Below, piece after piece: positions 49,440 to 57,308 of a DNA stretch of 64,000 bases. Source of the DNA: Sphagnum compactum (Eukaryota > Bryophyta > Sphagnopsida > Sphagnales). Position 1 is the first letter of the stretch. Each line of letters begins with the position of its first letter. The stretch spans positions 14,601,495-14,665,494 of the forward strand of contig OZ234502.1 in the NCBI GenBank assembly GCA_965153455.1. The letters are read 5' to 3'. The notes under the pieces were generated by a model. The model was given only the letters and a program-made list of their open reading frames with translations, had not been told where the DNA came from and made no database searches. The translations under genes and the position numbers were made by a program.

Positions 49440-50342
49440 ACACTGGTTGCTTTTAAGGTTTGATTTGCTTTATTAGCCGTCATCCTTTCTACGGCGGGGA
49501 TCTCTACATTACTGTTGCATGGGAGTAAGGGGAGAACGAAATGGAAAGGAGGCAGCTTGTGACAAAAGTTGAGTGAGGAAAGCTGGCAAGACAAGCTCAG
49601 GAAGGAGGCAGATCAGGGTTAAAAACGGCAGGAGTTTTGGTGCAGACAGAAAGAGGGAGGAAGACGAGAAGATTTGGTGGAGAGAAAGACGAAGAGAACT
49701 TGTAGAGGATAGCAGCTTTAGGTCTAGAGGAGTGTGGCTGATTTTTGTGAGAAATGTGTAGATCAGCACTGGAGATAACTAAAATAGGCAGATTAGAGAG
49801 GTAGTGGCAAGCTATTGAGAGGAGGGATAGACAGAGGAGAAGGAGGAGATTTATGGAGAATGCAGAGGAGCTTAGAAGATTGCTAGTTGCTGATTTCTTC
49901 CGCTGCATTAGTAACTAGAGGATGGCTAACTCCTGAGACTGGTGAGAGTTAGGTCGAAATTAAGGGTCGATGTTGTAGACAGGTAAAGTTTGGAAGGTGG
50001 CTGATGCACAGGAAGGTGCATGGATAGATAGCCTGAGAGGTCTATTTTTGGAGCGCAATTTTTGGCTGAGTAGTTGCTAGACTTCTGATGAACATACTGG
50101 GAGAAGAGGAAGCTTGTGCTCGCGGGGTATTTTGTAAATGAAGGTGTATGCAATCACACTTGTCGATTTTGTGTAAGCATCTATTGTGTCTGAGTGAAGA
50201 TCAGGGAGTGTGTGTGAACATTGTGAGAAAGAGAGAGAAAGAAGATCAAGGTTGTGGTTAGATTCAAGTTTTGCTGAGAACTGAACTCTGTGTAGGTCCA
50301 TCAGATGTTTCAGGTTGGTTGTAGAGTCTAGCACTCTCTTTT
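49440..50342 (+). mobile_element. Probable 5' LTR of the gag-GPY/F element (left boundary unsure)
   Basis: The stretch just before a tRNA-iMet primer-binding site at 50343 should be the 5' LTR. It has a purine-rich leader and no coding frame of interest. Its left end could not be fixed because the 3' LTR is not in the window to compare with. If the CACTA candidate at 47850-49436 is real, the LTR may extend left of that insertion. Confidence 0.4.
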
Positions 50343-50354
50343 TGGTATCAGAGC
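50343..50354 (+). other. Primer-binding site, initiator tRNA-Met type
   Basis: TGGTATCAGAGC is the classic complement of the 3' end of plant initiator tRNA-Met and is followed by AGGTT. It lies 42 bases before the first ATG of the gag ORF, exactly where an LTR retrotransposon needs it. It shows that the ORF belongs to a retroelement and not to a host gene. Confidence 0.9.
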
Positions 50355-50384
50355 AGGTTCCAACCAGGTGACTTTAGCGGGACC

Positions 50385-51437
50385 GTGTGTTGTGGGAAGC
50401 GTAACAATTGTGGTTTGTTGCTGAATACTTGCAAAATGACAAGTCCTCAGGGAATGGATGAGTTGTTCTGGGGACGAGATCATGAGGATGTCCACGACTG
50501 GGCGGAACGGCTCACAATGGCTGCCGAGGTACGCGATCTCAATGCTGACAAACTATTCAAGATCGCCAAGTTGAACTTGCGGGGCCGAGCCAAAGAATGG
50601 TTCAAGCGGCTGCAGCCAGCGCCAGCTGATTGGAACGAGCTGAGGACGCTGATTGTGCAGAAATACGGGAATGTAGATGCTGATGACATCCGGATGAAGC
50701 TGGATGCCATCAAGCAAGAACCCAAGGAAAGGGTTCATAAATATTTTGAACGCCTAGACAAGTTGTTTTGGAAGGGCAAGGTACCAAACGTCGAGCAGAG
50801 GAGGAGATTCCTGGCCAGATTGAGGCCAGAGATCCGAAAGCTGTGTGTGGTGAGAGCGTTTGCAGACATTGAAAAATTGGTTGGAGCTGTAACGGAAGTT
50901 GAGAGAGTTTTGGGTGAACTCGGGGAAACACCGTATGAGCCTCTTCGAGAGGAACAAGAAGAAGAGATATCGGAGAGCAGTGTGGAGAAGCAGGTCACTG
51001 CATTGAACAACGCCTTGATTAACTTTTTCAAAGGGAATGCGCATAATCCAGCATCATCATTTTCTTCCATTGTGTTTGGAGGATGTCAGATCTGTAGAGT
51101 AGAGGACCATATGGCCACTACCTGTCCGAGGCTAAATGAAGCACGGCCAAAATATGCCAAGTGCAATATGCCGCATAGGACAGAAAATTGTGGAATCAAA
51201 TGTACCTACTATGCAGGGTTGGGTCACTCTGAAGACAAATGTTGGAAGAAACCCAACTATGGAATGTCGCATTTTGGAGCAGCAAACTTTGTAGAAGTCT
51301 TGCTGTATGATGAGGAAGCAACAGCAACAGTTGAGGATAAGATTCCTAAACAACAACCTGTAGAAGAGCTTGTGGAAGCAACAAAAGGGATTGGTATTGT
51401 AACTGGAAAGAAATGGGAGGATGCAGTGACACCTTAT
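50385..51437 (+). CDS. gag part of a pol-less LTR retroelement ORF (interrupted)
   Basis: First half of a long ORF cut by a chromovirus at 51438. The likely start is the ATG at 50436 (MTSPQGMDELFW); the one at 50385 adds 17 residues. Residues 20-180 form a Ty3-type gag domain (LRGRAKEWFKRLQ, LDAIKQEPKERVHKYFERL, RRRFLARLRPEIRKL). Zinc knuckles follow: an intact CCHC (CQICRVEDHMATTC) and a second in which the second Cys is Tyr (CTYYAGLGHSEDKC). After that comes an acidic region that continues beyond the insertion at 57309. Gag would coat and package the element's RNA. No frameshift or premature stop is seen in this half. The visible reading frame runs on to a stop at 51522 only through inserted DNA. 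Confidence 0.8.
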
Positions 51438-51541
51438 TGTCATGACTTAGGATATTTTGGGATACTTTTGGCAATGTCATGGCCTAGGATATTTTGGGAT
51501 ACTTTTGGCAATATCATGGCCTAGGATATTTTGGGATATTT
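51438..51541 (+). repeat. Inverted LTR-end fragment at the 3' end of the chromovirus
   Basis: These 104 bases read TGTCATGACTTAGGATATTT in the plus direction, the same orientation in which the LTR's outer end reads on the minus strand. They hold about two and a half 37-bp units inverted relative to the adjacent 3' LTR. The insertion is therefore bounded on both sides by the U3 end of the LTR. Confidence 0.8.
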
Positions 51542-51813
51542 TGTTGATCTACTGAAGGGTTGTTCCCCAGACTATCTCCTTTTATAACCCTCAGCCATAC
51601 TAGTCCCAAAATATCCTAGGCCATGATATTGCCAAAAGTATCCCAAAATATCCTAGGCCATGATATTGCCAAAAGTATCCCAAAATATCCTAGGCCATGA
51701 CATTGCCAAAAGTATCCCAAAATATCCTAGGCCATGATATTGCCAAAAGTATCCCAAAATATCCTAGGCCATGACATTGCCAAAAGTATCCCAAAATATC
51801 CTAGGTCATGACA
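51542..51813 (-). repeat. 3' LTR of the chromovirus
   Basis: On the minus strand it runs from TGTCATGACCTAGG to ...GTAGATCAACA and follows a polypurine tract directly. It differs from the 5' copy by three substitutions in the first 65 comparable bases of the non-repeat part and carries more 37-bp repeats (five and a partial). It has the same TATA-like motif (51572-51584). Confidence 0.8.
51604..51813. repeat. 37-bp tandem repeats in the chromovirus 3' LTR, 5.7 copies
   Basis: Units beginning TCCCAAAATATCCTAGGCCA start at 51604, 51641, 51678, 51715, 51752 and 51789. They differ mainly by GATATTG versus GACATTG. The 5' LTR has units at 57169, 57206, 57243 (one base short) and a partial at 57279, so copy number differs between the two LTRs. 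Confidence 0.95.
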
Positions 51814-52352
51814 TTATCCTCTCCTCAAACGACATCTTTCCAGATGGAGCCGGTTTGTTAGGATACCGTTGGTGAAACCGATTAACTAAGTCTTGGGCAT
51901 GAACTAGGTTTCCAGCATGCTCCCAAGTAGCTTCAGAAGGAGGATAACCTCGCCAAAAGACAAGGTACAGGAGCTTTCCACGAATCTTCTTGGAGTCCAA
52001 GACCTCCTGAACTTCAAACTTTTCTTGGCCTTCAATTTCGACTGGAGCTGGGGGTTCTTGATGACGTTCTGGGATCGGGTTTTCATGATAGGGCTCAAGC
52101 AGGATGGAAAACATTGTGGATTTTGAACTGGGGTGGAAGCTCCAACTGGCAAGCCACTAGACCAACCAATTTGGCGATTTTGAAAGGTCCGAGGCGCTTG
52201 TAATCCAACTTGGCACATGGGCGAGTGGTAGCAATGTTCTTTCTGAGAAGCCAGACCTTGTCTCCAACCTTGAAGTTTGGATGGTCCTTGCGTCGGCGGT
52301 CTGTTTGCTTCTTTTGCCACTCCTGTGTTAGCTTGACATCTGCCATAAGGTT
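51806..52352 (-). pseudogene. Integrase C-terminus and chromodomain (broken)
   Basis: It follows a stop at about 52353. The first frame has KVGDKVWLLRKNI and the GPF block (LGPFKIAKLVG), ending at a stop near 52095. A frameshift near 52100 leads to a second frame with the chromodomain: FEVQEVLDSK, LYLVFWRGYPPSEATWE and HAQDLVNRFHQRY. Chromodomains of this kind target integration to methylated-histone chromatin. Confidence 0.85.
51814..51829 (-). other. Polypurine tract of the chromovirus
   Basis: On the minus strand TTTGAGGAGAGGATAA lies immediately before the TGTCATGACC start of the 3' LTR. This is the expected primer for plus-strand DNA synthesis and fixes the 3' LTR's inner end. Confidence 0.8.
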
Positions 52353-52353
52353 C

Positions 52354-53219
52354 TATTGAACCTGTCCAAGCCTCGTGGCCCTTTCTTCAGCCGAGGGGTT
52401 TACAGAGTCTCCAGGAATTTCAAGGCTGAACCTGGGATGAAAACCGTAATTGGCAAAGAATGGACTGATCTCGGTCGATGCATGTGTTGTGTTATTATAA
52501 ACAAACTCTACTTGAGATAGTAGGTCCAGCCAGTCGTCCTGTTGGTAGTTCACAGTGCAGCGAAGGTATTGCTCGAGTGTCTGGTTTGTCCGTTCGGTTT
52601 GTCCATCTGTCTCAGGGTGGAAAGCTGAAGATAGCCGAATGTCAACTCCAAGAAGCTCGAATAGACGATGCTAGAACTTGGATGCAAACTGAGGACCTCT
52701 GTCGGACACAATTTCCTCGGGGAGTCCATGCAGTCGGACGATCCCGTCCAGAATTAACTGAGCTGTCTCTTCTGCCGTGATTGACTTGGAACAAGGGGTG
52801 AAATGGGCCATTTTGGTGAGTTAATCGACCATAACCAGTATTGAATTCTTGGTTCTGACAATAGGGAGGTCCATGATGAAATCCATTGCAATAGATCCCC
52901 AAGGCCGGCTAAGAATCGACAGAGGCTGTAGGAGTCCAAACAGGCGATGCCTGGGAGCCTTGGATCGAGCACATGTATCACAAGACTTGACATACTCCCG
53001 TAGCATCTTGTTCATTTTGGGCCACCAGTAAGTCTTTGACACTAGTTCGTGAGTCCGTGCCATTCCAAAGTGACCCGCCAGGGTGTTGTCGTGGCATTCT
53101 CTCAGGATTTTTAAGCGTATAGGTCCTTCGGGTACATAAATCAGGTTATTTCGAAGGAGAAGTCCGTCTTGTTGCTCAAACTGATCCAAGTCATCATGAT
53201 TTGGGTTCCTTGGTCGTTC
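52354..53219 (-). pseudogene. Integrase core (broken by stops)
   Basis: HHCC zinc region present (HDNTLAGHFGMARTH, then CDTCARSK) and parts of the DDE core (MDFIMDLP, VSDRGPQF region, FHPETDGQTERTNQ). The reading frame stays the same but is cut by stops near 53220, 52821, 52672 and 52353. At 52672 a TAG stands where the family has Trp before HRLFELLG. The enzyme would insert element DNA; it cannot be made from this copy. Confidence 0.85.
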
Positions 53220-55454
53220 CTAGAGTTCCTTCTTGATGTTGGTAGCCCAGGTGTCTTCCTCAGTTGCCATCTTGATGTCCCTGACAAGGTATGAGCCTGG
53301 GAGGGTGCTGATTGTTGCTGCAACTCGAAATTGTTCGAGGTTGAATAAAGTCTGGTTCTGCTGGCCATAGGCCTCATCTCCCGCTCGAAGTTCATATTTT
53401 GAACGACGAGATAGCGCGTCAGCTTTCCCTTGCTGGGTGCCGGGTTGATACTGAATCTCAAAGTCGAAATCAGCTAGGAAGATAGACCAGCATGCCTGGT
53501 GACGATTTAAAGTCTGAGTAGTTGTGAAATAAAGGAGATTCTTGTGATCTGTCAGAACTTGGACTCGATGTTGAGCTCCGGCAAGATACAGTCTCCATTG
53601 CTCGAATGCCGTGATGATTGCCAGGAGTTCCTTATCGTAGACCTGGTAGTTGATTTTGGCACTGGTTAACTTCCGTGAATAGAAAGCAACTGGATGCAGC
53701 AACCCATCTATTCCAAATTGAGATAGAATAGCTCCCAAGGCAAAATCTGAAGCGTCCATTTCCACAATGAATGGCTTGGCAGGATCGGGATGTATCAGGA
53801 TGTGTGTAGAGGTGAATGCCATCTTGAGAGTATCAAAAGCAGCCTGGGCCGTTGGATTCCACGAGAAGGGCTTGTCTTTGCAAGTTAGGGTTATTAATGG
53901 TGTTGTGATCTTGGAGTAGCCTTTGATAAACCGACGATAAAAGTTGGCAAACCCTAGGAAGCGTTGAACGTCCTTGACCGAAGATGGAGTAGCCCAACAC
54001 TGGATGGTCTCGACCTTTGACTTGTCCATGAAAATGCCATCTGGAGAGATCACGTAGTCGAGGAACGCCATTGAAGATTTGTCGAATTCACATTTTTCCA
54101 ACTTGGCGAATAGGCCATGCTCCCGGAGCGTCGCAAGCACCAATCGTACATGTTTGTTGTGGGTTTCCTGGTCCTTGGAAAAGATTAAAATGTCATCCAA
54201 ATAGACCACAACAAATTCGTCCATGTAATCCCGGAAGATATCATTCATCAGATGCTGAAAGACTGCGGGTGCATTAGTGAGGCCTAAGGGCATAACCGTG
54301 TATTCAAAGTGGCCGTAGCGTGTGCGGAAAGCTGTCTTCCATTCATCACCGGGGCGAATCCTGAGTAAGTTGTAGGCTCCACGGAGGTCAAGCTTGGTGA
54401 AGATCTTCTTGGTATGTAGTCGATCTAGGAGACCTGAAATCAAGGGCAAGGGATATCGATTCTTTTTGGTTATCTTGTTGAGTCCACGATAATCCACACA
54501 GAGTCGAAGGGAGCCATCCTTTTTCTTGACAAACAAAATTGGGGCGCTGGTTGGAGACTTGGAATGCTGAATGAACCCCTTGGCAAGATTTTCAGTAAGG
54601 TAATCACGCAAGGCTTGGAGTTCCGGTTCCGATAGGCCATAGATAGGACCAAAGGGTGGTGAGTGTCCTTCTTCTAGATCAATCGGGCAGTCATATGGAC
54701 TATGGGCAGGGAGCTGATCAGCATTAATCTTTTCAAAAACATCAACAAAGTCCTTGTACTTCTCGGGAAGTTTGACAGGTGTTGGTTCTGATTGGGGGTT
54801 TGTGGTGTTGGCTGGGTTGACATGGATGGCGAAGACTTGAAGATTCTTAGCAGCCCGATAGAAAGGGACAGCTCTATCAACGAAGATCTGGACAGGGTTG
54901 GTTTTCTGGGCAGGATTTTTGACAAGATTCTTGACAGGACAAGGTTTAGTTCTGACCAACCGGGGGTTCTTGACTGTAGGACTTGACATAACACACTTGA
55001 TAAAACTGGAATTGGTCCCACCCTCTTTAGGTTCTCGACCACAGGGTTCTTGGCAAGACTGGACAAAGTGTTTTTCTGAGCGTGGGGTTTCTTGAGAGGT
55101 GCACCGTTGTGCACTGAAGGTGAGGGTTCTAGATCGCCAATCAATGATAGGGTTGTGTGCTTCTAGTGAAGGCAGACCAAGGATGATGGGATGGTGAGGG
55201 GTGGAGATGATGTTGAGAACAATCTTCTCCGTGTGCTTGCCGATACAGAGTTTTAAAGGGGTTGTCTCGTGTGTGATTGCACCAGAAGCAATGGTTCTCC
55301 CATTAATAACCTTTACTGGAACAGAGGTTGACTTCTTGACCACAGGGATGTTGTGTTGGACGATAAATGTTTGGTCGATGAAAGAAAAGGTGGCGCTGGA
55401 GTCCACCAAAGCTGACACTTGTGGTATGTCTTCTGGAATACGAATGATGTCCAC
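53220..55454 (-). CDS. Protease, reverse transcriptase and RNase H part of chromovirus pol
   Basis: An open frame of 744 codons. An aspartic protease comes first (ALVDSSATFSFID, where the family has DSGA, so the active-site loop is altered, and ILGLPSLEAHNP). The reverse transcriptase has LRLCVDYRGLNKIT and the catalytic VVYLDDILIFS. RNase H has VEMDASDFALGAILSQ and VLTDHKNL. It ends at a TAG near 53220, where the family continues into integrase. The protease start is not a natural start; it was probably translated from gag by fusion. The RT-RNase H core looks undamaged. Confidence 0.85.
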   Translation of the reverse strand: MDIIRIPEDIPQVSALVDSSATFSFIDQTFIVQHNIPVVKKSTSVPVKVINGRTIASGAITHETTPLKLCIGKHTEKIVLNIISTPHHPIILGLPSLEAHNPIIDWRSRTLTFSAQRCTSQETPRSEKHFVQSCQEPCGREPKEGGTNSSFIKCVMSSPTVKNPRLVRTKPCPVKNLVKNPAQKTNPVQIFVDRAVPFYRAAKNLQVFAIHVNPANTTNPQSEPTPVKLPEKYKDFVDVFEKINADQLPAHSPYDCPIDLEEGHSPPFGPIYGLSEPELQALRDYLTENLAKGFIQHSKSPTSAPILFVKKKDGSLRLCVDYRGLNKITKKNRYPLPLISGLLDRLHTKKIFTKLDLRGAYNLLRIRPGDEWKTAFRTRYGHFEYTVMPLGLTNAPAVFQHLMNDIFRDYMDEFVVVYLDDILIFSKDQETHNKHVRLVLATLREHGLFAKLEKCEFDKSSMAFLDYVISPDGIFMDKSKVETIQCWATPSSVKDVQRFLGFANFYRRFIKGYSKITTPLITLTCKDKPFSWNPTAQAAFDTLKMAFTSTHILIHPDPAKPFIVEMDASDFALGAILSQFGIDGLLHPVAFYSRKLTSAKINYQVYDKELLAIITAFEQWRLYLAGAQHRVQVLTDHKNLLYFTTTQTLNRHQACWSIFLADFDFEIQYQPGTQQGKADALSRRSKYELRAGDEAYGQQNQTLFNLEQFRVAATISTLPGSYLVRDIKMATEEDTWATNIKKEL

Positions 55455-55457
55455 ATA

Positions 55458-56529
55458 CTAAGTGAAACTGGGACTGGGACCAACAGTGGAACAGGAGCCT
55501 TTGCAAAGGTGGTGTTGGGTGAGATCCAATCGCACGGCTCCTATTGTGATTGGATGTTCTTGTTTTCCAACTCTTGGGGAGTTTCCACAGCTTGTACTTG
55601 AAGTTTGACAAGCTTTTGAGGGCACTGACGAGCTATATGCCCTGGGTTGCCATAATAAAGACATAGATTGTTTGTCCTTCGGCGAAGTTTTCGGCTTTTG
55701 TCAAAGATTTAAACTTAACTGTGTCGATCTGCATCGGAGCAGGTCCAAAAGAGGCAGGTCGGGCAACTGGTGTTATTTGGGGAACTAAGGGGAGCGTAGT
55801 AGGCCGACTGTTCCAAAGCTGGGCGTTGGAGGTGACTTTCTTTTCCTTGCGACGTTCGAACAAACGATTATCGCACCGAATTGCCTGGGTGATGGCTTCA
55901 CTTAAGGAAGAAGGGTCTGCGAGTGTTAACAAAAGATCTTGAACATCATCACGAAGCCCACAGCGAAACTGATCAATCAAGGTAGCTTCTCCCCAATTGA
56001 CATCGCAAGCAAGCTGTTTGATTTATGAGGCGTAGACGATGGCCGAACGTGTCCCTTGCTGGAGGCGACGCAGCTTGTTGGCTGAAGTCCTGGCCTTGTC
56101 ACTGTCCCCAAATACTGCTTCAAATTTCGCCATAAAGGCGTTGAAATCTTGTAGGAGAGGAGATGATGTTTCCAGGATGGGAGCAAACCATGCTGCAACT
56201 GTCCCAGTGAGTAGGGTTCCAACGAATCCTACACGAGTGGTGTCATCAAAATAACGACAGGGGTGTAGTTGCATGATCAGGCGTACCTGGCTGACAAAGC
56301 TTCGAAATTTGAGGCGCGTTCCATCAAACTTTTCTGGCAAACTTATCTTGGGCTCTGGGGCGGCCATTGCATGAGCAGGAAGTACTGGGGCAAGAGGTGG
56401 TGGCTGATTCTGTAGGCGGGTCACCGAGTTTCTAAGCACGACATTTTTTTGTTGAAGGTGCTGAAGGGGGGCGAAGATTTGAGTGAGATCGATGTTTGAT
56501 TCTGAGTTGTCCATGGTGGTAGTTCTCAC
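55458..56529 (-). pseudogene. gag of the chromovirus (broken)
   Basis: It starts at the ATG 56529 or 56514 (MDNSESNIDLTQIF). The gag core includes FRSFVSQVRLIMQLHP, WFAPILETSSPLLQD and FEAVFGD. A TAA near 56023 interrupts, the same frame resumes (IDQFRCGLRDDVQDLL), and a frameshift near 55680 is needed to reach the zinc knuckle CLYYGNPGHIARQC, in which the second Cys is Tyr. Confidence 0.85.
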
Positions 56530-56552
56530 ACTTTTGCGCTTTCAATCTTCAA

Positions 56553-56861
56553 ACTTGAAACTTCAGATGCTTGGATCTCTCTCAATACAAGTCCAAATGA
56601 CATGAAAATTCTCTCACACATATATTCCTATATGATCTATAAGATCACAAAGTTACAGACCCCAAAAAAACTTAAACAAAGGAGATATGACCAAAAAACC
56701 AGATCTGCACTTGAAACTTCAGATGCTTGGATCTCTCTCAATACAAGTCCAAATGACATGAAATTTCTCTCACACATATATTCTTATATGATCTATATGA
56801 TCACAAAGTTACAGACCCAAAAAAGCTGAAACAAAGGAGATATGACCAAAAAACCAGATCT
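56553..56861 (-). repeat. 156-bp tandem duplication in the chromovirus leader
   Basis: The segment beginning ACTTGAAACTTCAGATGC at 56553 recurs at 56709 with only a few differences and ends at about 56861. It lies between the 5' LTR and gag. Confidence 0.9.
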
Positions 56862-57106
56862 AACACAGAGTTTTCAAAAGCTATTAACTCTCACAAAACA
56901 TATCCTTTTCTTTTGAAACTTTGAGAGTAGAAGTGTCCTATAGTCTTCTATAACCTTTCCCAGTTTCACTCCAAGATACCTCTAGCTACTTACTGAAACA
57001 ACAAAACAAACAAACAAGAAGAAGGAGTAGATGAAACTGTTATGGACCGACTACAAACAAGTGGAGAATTACAAGACAAGACAAGCTTTATTGACCCATC
57101 AACTGG
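56862..57106 (-). other. Chromovirus leader or U5 region
   Basis: No ORF. It should contain the primer-binding site or the rest of the 5' LTR. I found no match to the common plant primer sites. An AATAAAG motif near 57085 fits a polyadenylation signal in R. Confidence 0.4.
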
Positions 57107-57303
57107 TGTTGATCTGCTGAAGGGTTGTTCCCCAAACTATCTCCTTTTATAACCCTGAGCCATACTAGTCCCAAAATATCCTAGGCCATGATATTGCCAA
57201 AAGTATCCCAAAATATCCTAGGCCATGATATTGCCAAAAGTATCCCAAAATATCCTAGGCCATGCATTGCCAAAAGTATCCCAAAATATCCTAGATCATG
57301 ACA
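57107..57303 (-). repeat. 5' LTR (U3-R part) of the chromovirus
   Basis: It begins TGTCATGATCTAGG on the minus strand and shares about 197 bp with the 3' copy, up to ...CAGATCAACA. It contains three and a half 37-bp repeats and a TATA-like TTATAAAAGG (57141-57153). An AATAAAG motif lies just past it (about 57084-57091). The true LTR could extend further left, because the other copy is not normal beyond this point. Confidence 0.75.
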
Positions 57304-57308
57304 CTTAT

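Larger units (their letters stand above)
51438..57303 (-). mobile_element. Ty3-type chromovirus (minus strand), inserted in the gag-GPY/F ORF
   Basis: A 5.87-kb insertion flanked by the 5-bp word CTTAT (51433-51437 and 57304-57308). In element order, right to left: 5' LTR, leader, gag, protease, reverse transcriptase, RNase H, integrase with a C-terminal chromodomain, polypurine tract, 3' LTR. The chromodomain and this domain order identify a chromovirus. Both outer ends read TGTCATGA inward, so the 3' end is not a normal LTR terminus. The coding region carries at least five in-frame stops and two frameshifts, so this copy cannot make its full protein. No clear tRNA-Met primer site was found next to the 5' LTR. 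Confidence 0.88.

Noticed and set aside
51438-51524. C-terminal end of the 379-codon gag frame
   Set aside because: These codons are inserted LTR sequence, not part of the original protein.
57225-57308. Start of the 607-codon frame in the chromovirus LTR
   Set aside because: The first 28 codons are 37-bp LTR repeats plus target copy; the real protein continues from 51437, so 57225 is not a natural start.
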